This document shows positions 62,465-64,000 of a stretch of 64,000 bases of DNA, piece after piece. Where the stretch lies: positions 21,846 to 85,845 of the forward strand of contig DWWL01000027.1 of assembly GCA_019119775.1 (NCBI GenBank). The letters run 5' to 3'. The notes below the pieces were generated by a model that was given only the letters and a program-made list of their open reading frames with translations, was not told where the DNA came from and made no database searches. Source of the stretch: Candidatus Lachnoclostridium pullistercoris (GTDB lineage Bacteria; Bacillota; Clostridia; Lachnospirales; Lachnospiraceae). Within the stretch, counting starts at the first letter, position 1, and every line of letters starts with the position of its first letter. Position numbers and translations under genes: made by a program.

Positions 62465-63466
62465 TTACCTGATCTCAATTGGTTTATAGGCTAAATCGTC
62501 TTCTGTTTTCACGGCATTTACAAGCGTATCGATCTGCTGCGCGATCCCCTGGCGAAAACTGACTGGATAGTCCACGTAACTTAAATACCGCGTCTTTGTC
62601 TGCAGCTTGTTATTTAATTTATTCAGGAATATCTTTAACCCATTTCTGGTCAGATAACACCCAGGTTCATCGCCGTTTATTATAAAATCGGTCTTCTGTA
62701 TCTCATGGCCGTTGATCAGACTCATCACCATGGAATCCACAATCACCGCTCTCCACTCTTCCATCAGATCACTGGCCAAAGTCGGATGTTTTTCCTTGTC
62801 TCTGTGCAGAAAACCGAAGTATGGATTTAAGCCTTTCATCTCGATCACCGCATACAGCTCATTCATCAGAATCGAGTAGCCGAGACTAATCATGGAGTTA
62901 AATTCATCCATAGGCGGACGCTTCGTTCTTCCATGAAACCGAAAATCCTTTTCTACCAGCTCCGCCAGGCCCTCAAAATATGCCTTTGCCCCTTGTCCCT
63001 CATATCCCATCAATTCCGGAAGTGTTTTGCTGGATACTGTCTTTCCCCGGCAGACCCTCATCATATTGATTTGACGGGAAACATCAATTCCCGTACTTTT
63101 TTCATATCTCCTGAGAACCACGATCTGATTTCTCAGTTTTGCGTTAATCAGCCTTTTAGAAAGATTCAGGGCAAATTCCTTCTCATACAGACTGCACTGT
63201 TTCCTCTGGAGCGGTGCATTTACGTGACCAGTTGACTGGAGATGGCCGAAATACTTCCCGCCTTTGGAAAAAAATGCTGTCGGAATTCCTTTCTCCAGGC
63301 ATGTTTTGACGCATTGTGTCGTCAGCTGAGACTGGCCCAGAATCGTAATGCTGTCAACCGTCTCCACCGGAATCGACCGAAGCAGTCCATCTTTGTATTT
63401 CAAAGTCAGACGACTCCCATCCACGCCAATTATAACTCCGTCTTCGTTTACGAACAATAAGCTCAC
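62465..63466 (-). CDS. cas1: CRISPR-associated Cas1 integrase
   Basis: A 333-residue integrase. MSLLFVNEDGVIIGVDGSRL opens the N-terminal beta domain; the C-terminal catalytic helical part has FHGRTKRPPMDEFNSMISLG, LNPYFGFLHRDKEKHPTLAS and DLMEEWRAVIVDSMVMSLIN (metal-ligand Glu, His and Asp regions). The start is GTG at 63466 with AGGAGG seven bases upstream. It lies 85 bases from the array and leads the cas1-cas2-csm6 run on the array strand. Confidence 0.95.
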   Translation of the reverse strand: MSLLFVNEDGVIIGVDGSRLTLKYKDGLLRSIPVETVDSITILGQSQLTTQCVKTCLEKGIPTAFFSKGGKYFGHLQSTGHVNAPLQRKQCSLYEKEFALNLSKRLINAKLRNQIVVLRRYEKSTGIDVSRQINMMRVCRGKTVSSKTLPELMGYEGQGAKAYFEGLAELVEKDFRFHGRTKRPPMDEFNSMISLGYSILMNELYAVIEMKGLNPYFGFLHRDKEKHPTLASDLMEEWRAVIVDSMVMSLINGHEIQKTDFIINGDEPGCYLTRNGLKIFLNKLNNKLQTKTRYLSYVDYPVSFRQGIAQQIDTLVNAVKTEDDLAYKPIEIR

Positions 63467-63551
63467 TGCTTACCTCCTCTCCTGTATGGCAGCTTCTTTT
63501 TGACAAATATGTCCCGCGGCTGCATTTCCGGCAGTTAAGCCTTATTTCAGT

Positions 63552-64000
63552 GGTGCCGTCCCCTTGCGGGGGTCTCTCATTCCAAATTTTACAGCCCGGA
63601 TGAAATGCCGCTGGAGGATCTGGTTTCCGTCCCCTCTCAGGGTCCTCTTATTCCAAATATGATGTTGAGAGTTATTTATGGAGCTGTTTAAAAAACGTTT
63701 CCGTCCCCTCTCGGGGTTCTCTTATTCCAAATAGAACTGGAGCGGATTAAAAGTGAGATCTGTGTAGTTTCCGTCCCCTCTCGGGGTTCTCCTATTTCAA
63801 ATATGGATCGGGAGTACATCAGCGGCACAGAAGAGGGGTTTCCGTCCCCTCTCGGGGTTCTCTTATTCCAAATAGTCATCGAGACCAGAGCAAATTCTAA
63901 ACACTATGGTTTCCGTCCCTTCTCGGGGTTCTCTTATTCCAAATGCACAGTGAGACGCTGTGGATTGAAGGTGATGTGTTTCCGTCCCCTCTCGGGGTTC
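63552..64000 (-). CRISPR. CRISPR array, leader-distal end (six full repeats and one cut by the edge)
   Basis: The 36-nt repeat begins GTTTCCGTCCCC and ends TTATTCCAAAT on the plus strand. Repeats start at 63552, 63623, 63697, 63767, 63838, 63909 and 63978 (cut). Spacers are 33-38 nt (63588-63622, 63659-63696, 63733-63766, 63803-63837, 63874-63908, 63945-63977). The first repeat has six mismatches and the second two, as expected at the leader-distal end. Read on the minus strand the repeat ends ACGGAAAC, a type III-like 5' handle, and contains a CCCC-GAGA-GGGG hairpin. Transcription should therefore run leftward, with the leader beyond the right edge. Confidence 0.95.

Noticed and set aside
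63688..63879. 63-codon minus-strand ORF inside the array
   Set aside because: Its repeated WNKRTPRGDGN peptide is just translated CRISPR repeat.
1..64000. Prophage, insertion sequence or integrative element
   Set aside because: No integrase, transposase, phage structural gene or terminal repeat was recognised; the defence genes are isolated cassettes.

Overview
The window looks like a chromosome segment of a GC-rich gut-type Clostridia, most likely Lachnospiraceae. The signs are sigma-A promoters with strong AGGAGG ribosome binding sites, an NfnAB transhydrogenase, a YesMN-type two-component system, a DUF3842 gene, DUF1847 and EFR1-type ferredoxin genes, and a HrcA/CIRCE heat-shock site. Most genes lie on the minus strand in short, tightly packed operons. 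No rRNA, insertion sequence or prophage was seen.

Layout. 1-1000: a partial adenine deaminase-like gene, a YbjQ-like protein and a GNAT acetyltransferase. 1070-8363: an amino acid/peptide block with two M20 metallohydrolases, a PatB/MalY C-S lyase, two transporters and a divergent LysR regulator with a palindromic operator candidate. 8385-10797: a single-permease osmoprotectant ABC importer. 11001-14924: DUF3842 followed by a McrBC restriction pair. 15109-18704: FtsH, a small orphan ORF and AzlCD. 18824-20886: a radical SAM activase-like protein, a candidate ~390-nt structured RNA on the minus strand and a small XRE regulator.

20932-37631 is a 16.7-kb operon for three secreted surface proteins: a TTG-started choline-binding/DUF6273 protein, a GLUG/Ig-like/choline-binding protein and a giant ~3837-residue SpaA/Cna-B adhesin with a non-canonical sorting signal. 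38026-41628: an EFR1 ferredoxin, a hydrolase, a DtxR-like regulator, and ThiC under a TPP riboswitch with promoter and terminator visible. 41648-49607: a sugar ABC importer (ATPase, permease, binding protein) followed by a response regulator, a histidine kinase and a degenerate ABC pseudo-ATPase. 49955-54307: LysR, Hsp20 under CIRCE, a CAP-domain protein, DUF1847 and an SseB protein. 54483-60734: a flavin/ferredoxin protein, tRNA-Ala(CGC) and tRNA-Val(CAC), an M13 peptidase remnant abutting nfnB, nfnA, an aldose epimerase, folA and an unrecognised protein.

60783-64000 is the leader-distal end of a CRISPR locus: csm6-like CARF/HEPN, cas2, cas1 and an array whose 36-nt repeat gives a type III-like 5' handle (ACGGAAAC) when read on the minus strand. 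No effector complex is visible; it may lie beyond the right edge.

The least explained items are the promoter-to-terminator RNA at 19839-20229, the catalytically degenerate ABC protein coupled to the two-component system, and the giant adhesin operon. All calls come from reading the sequence; no database search was run.
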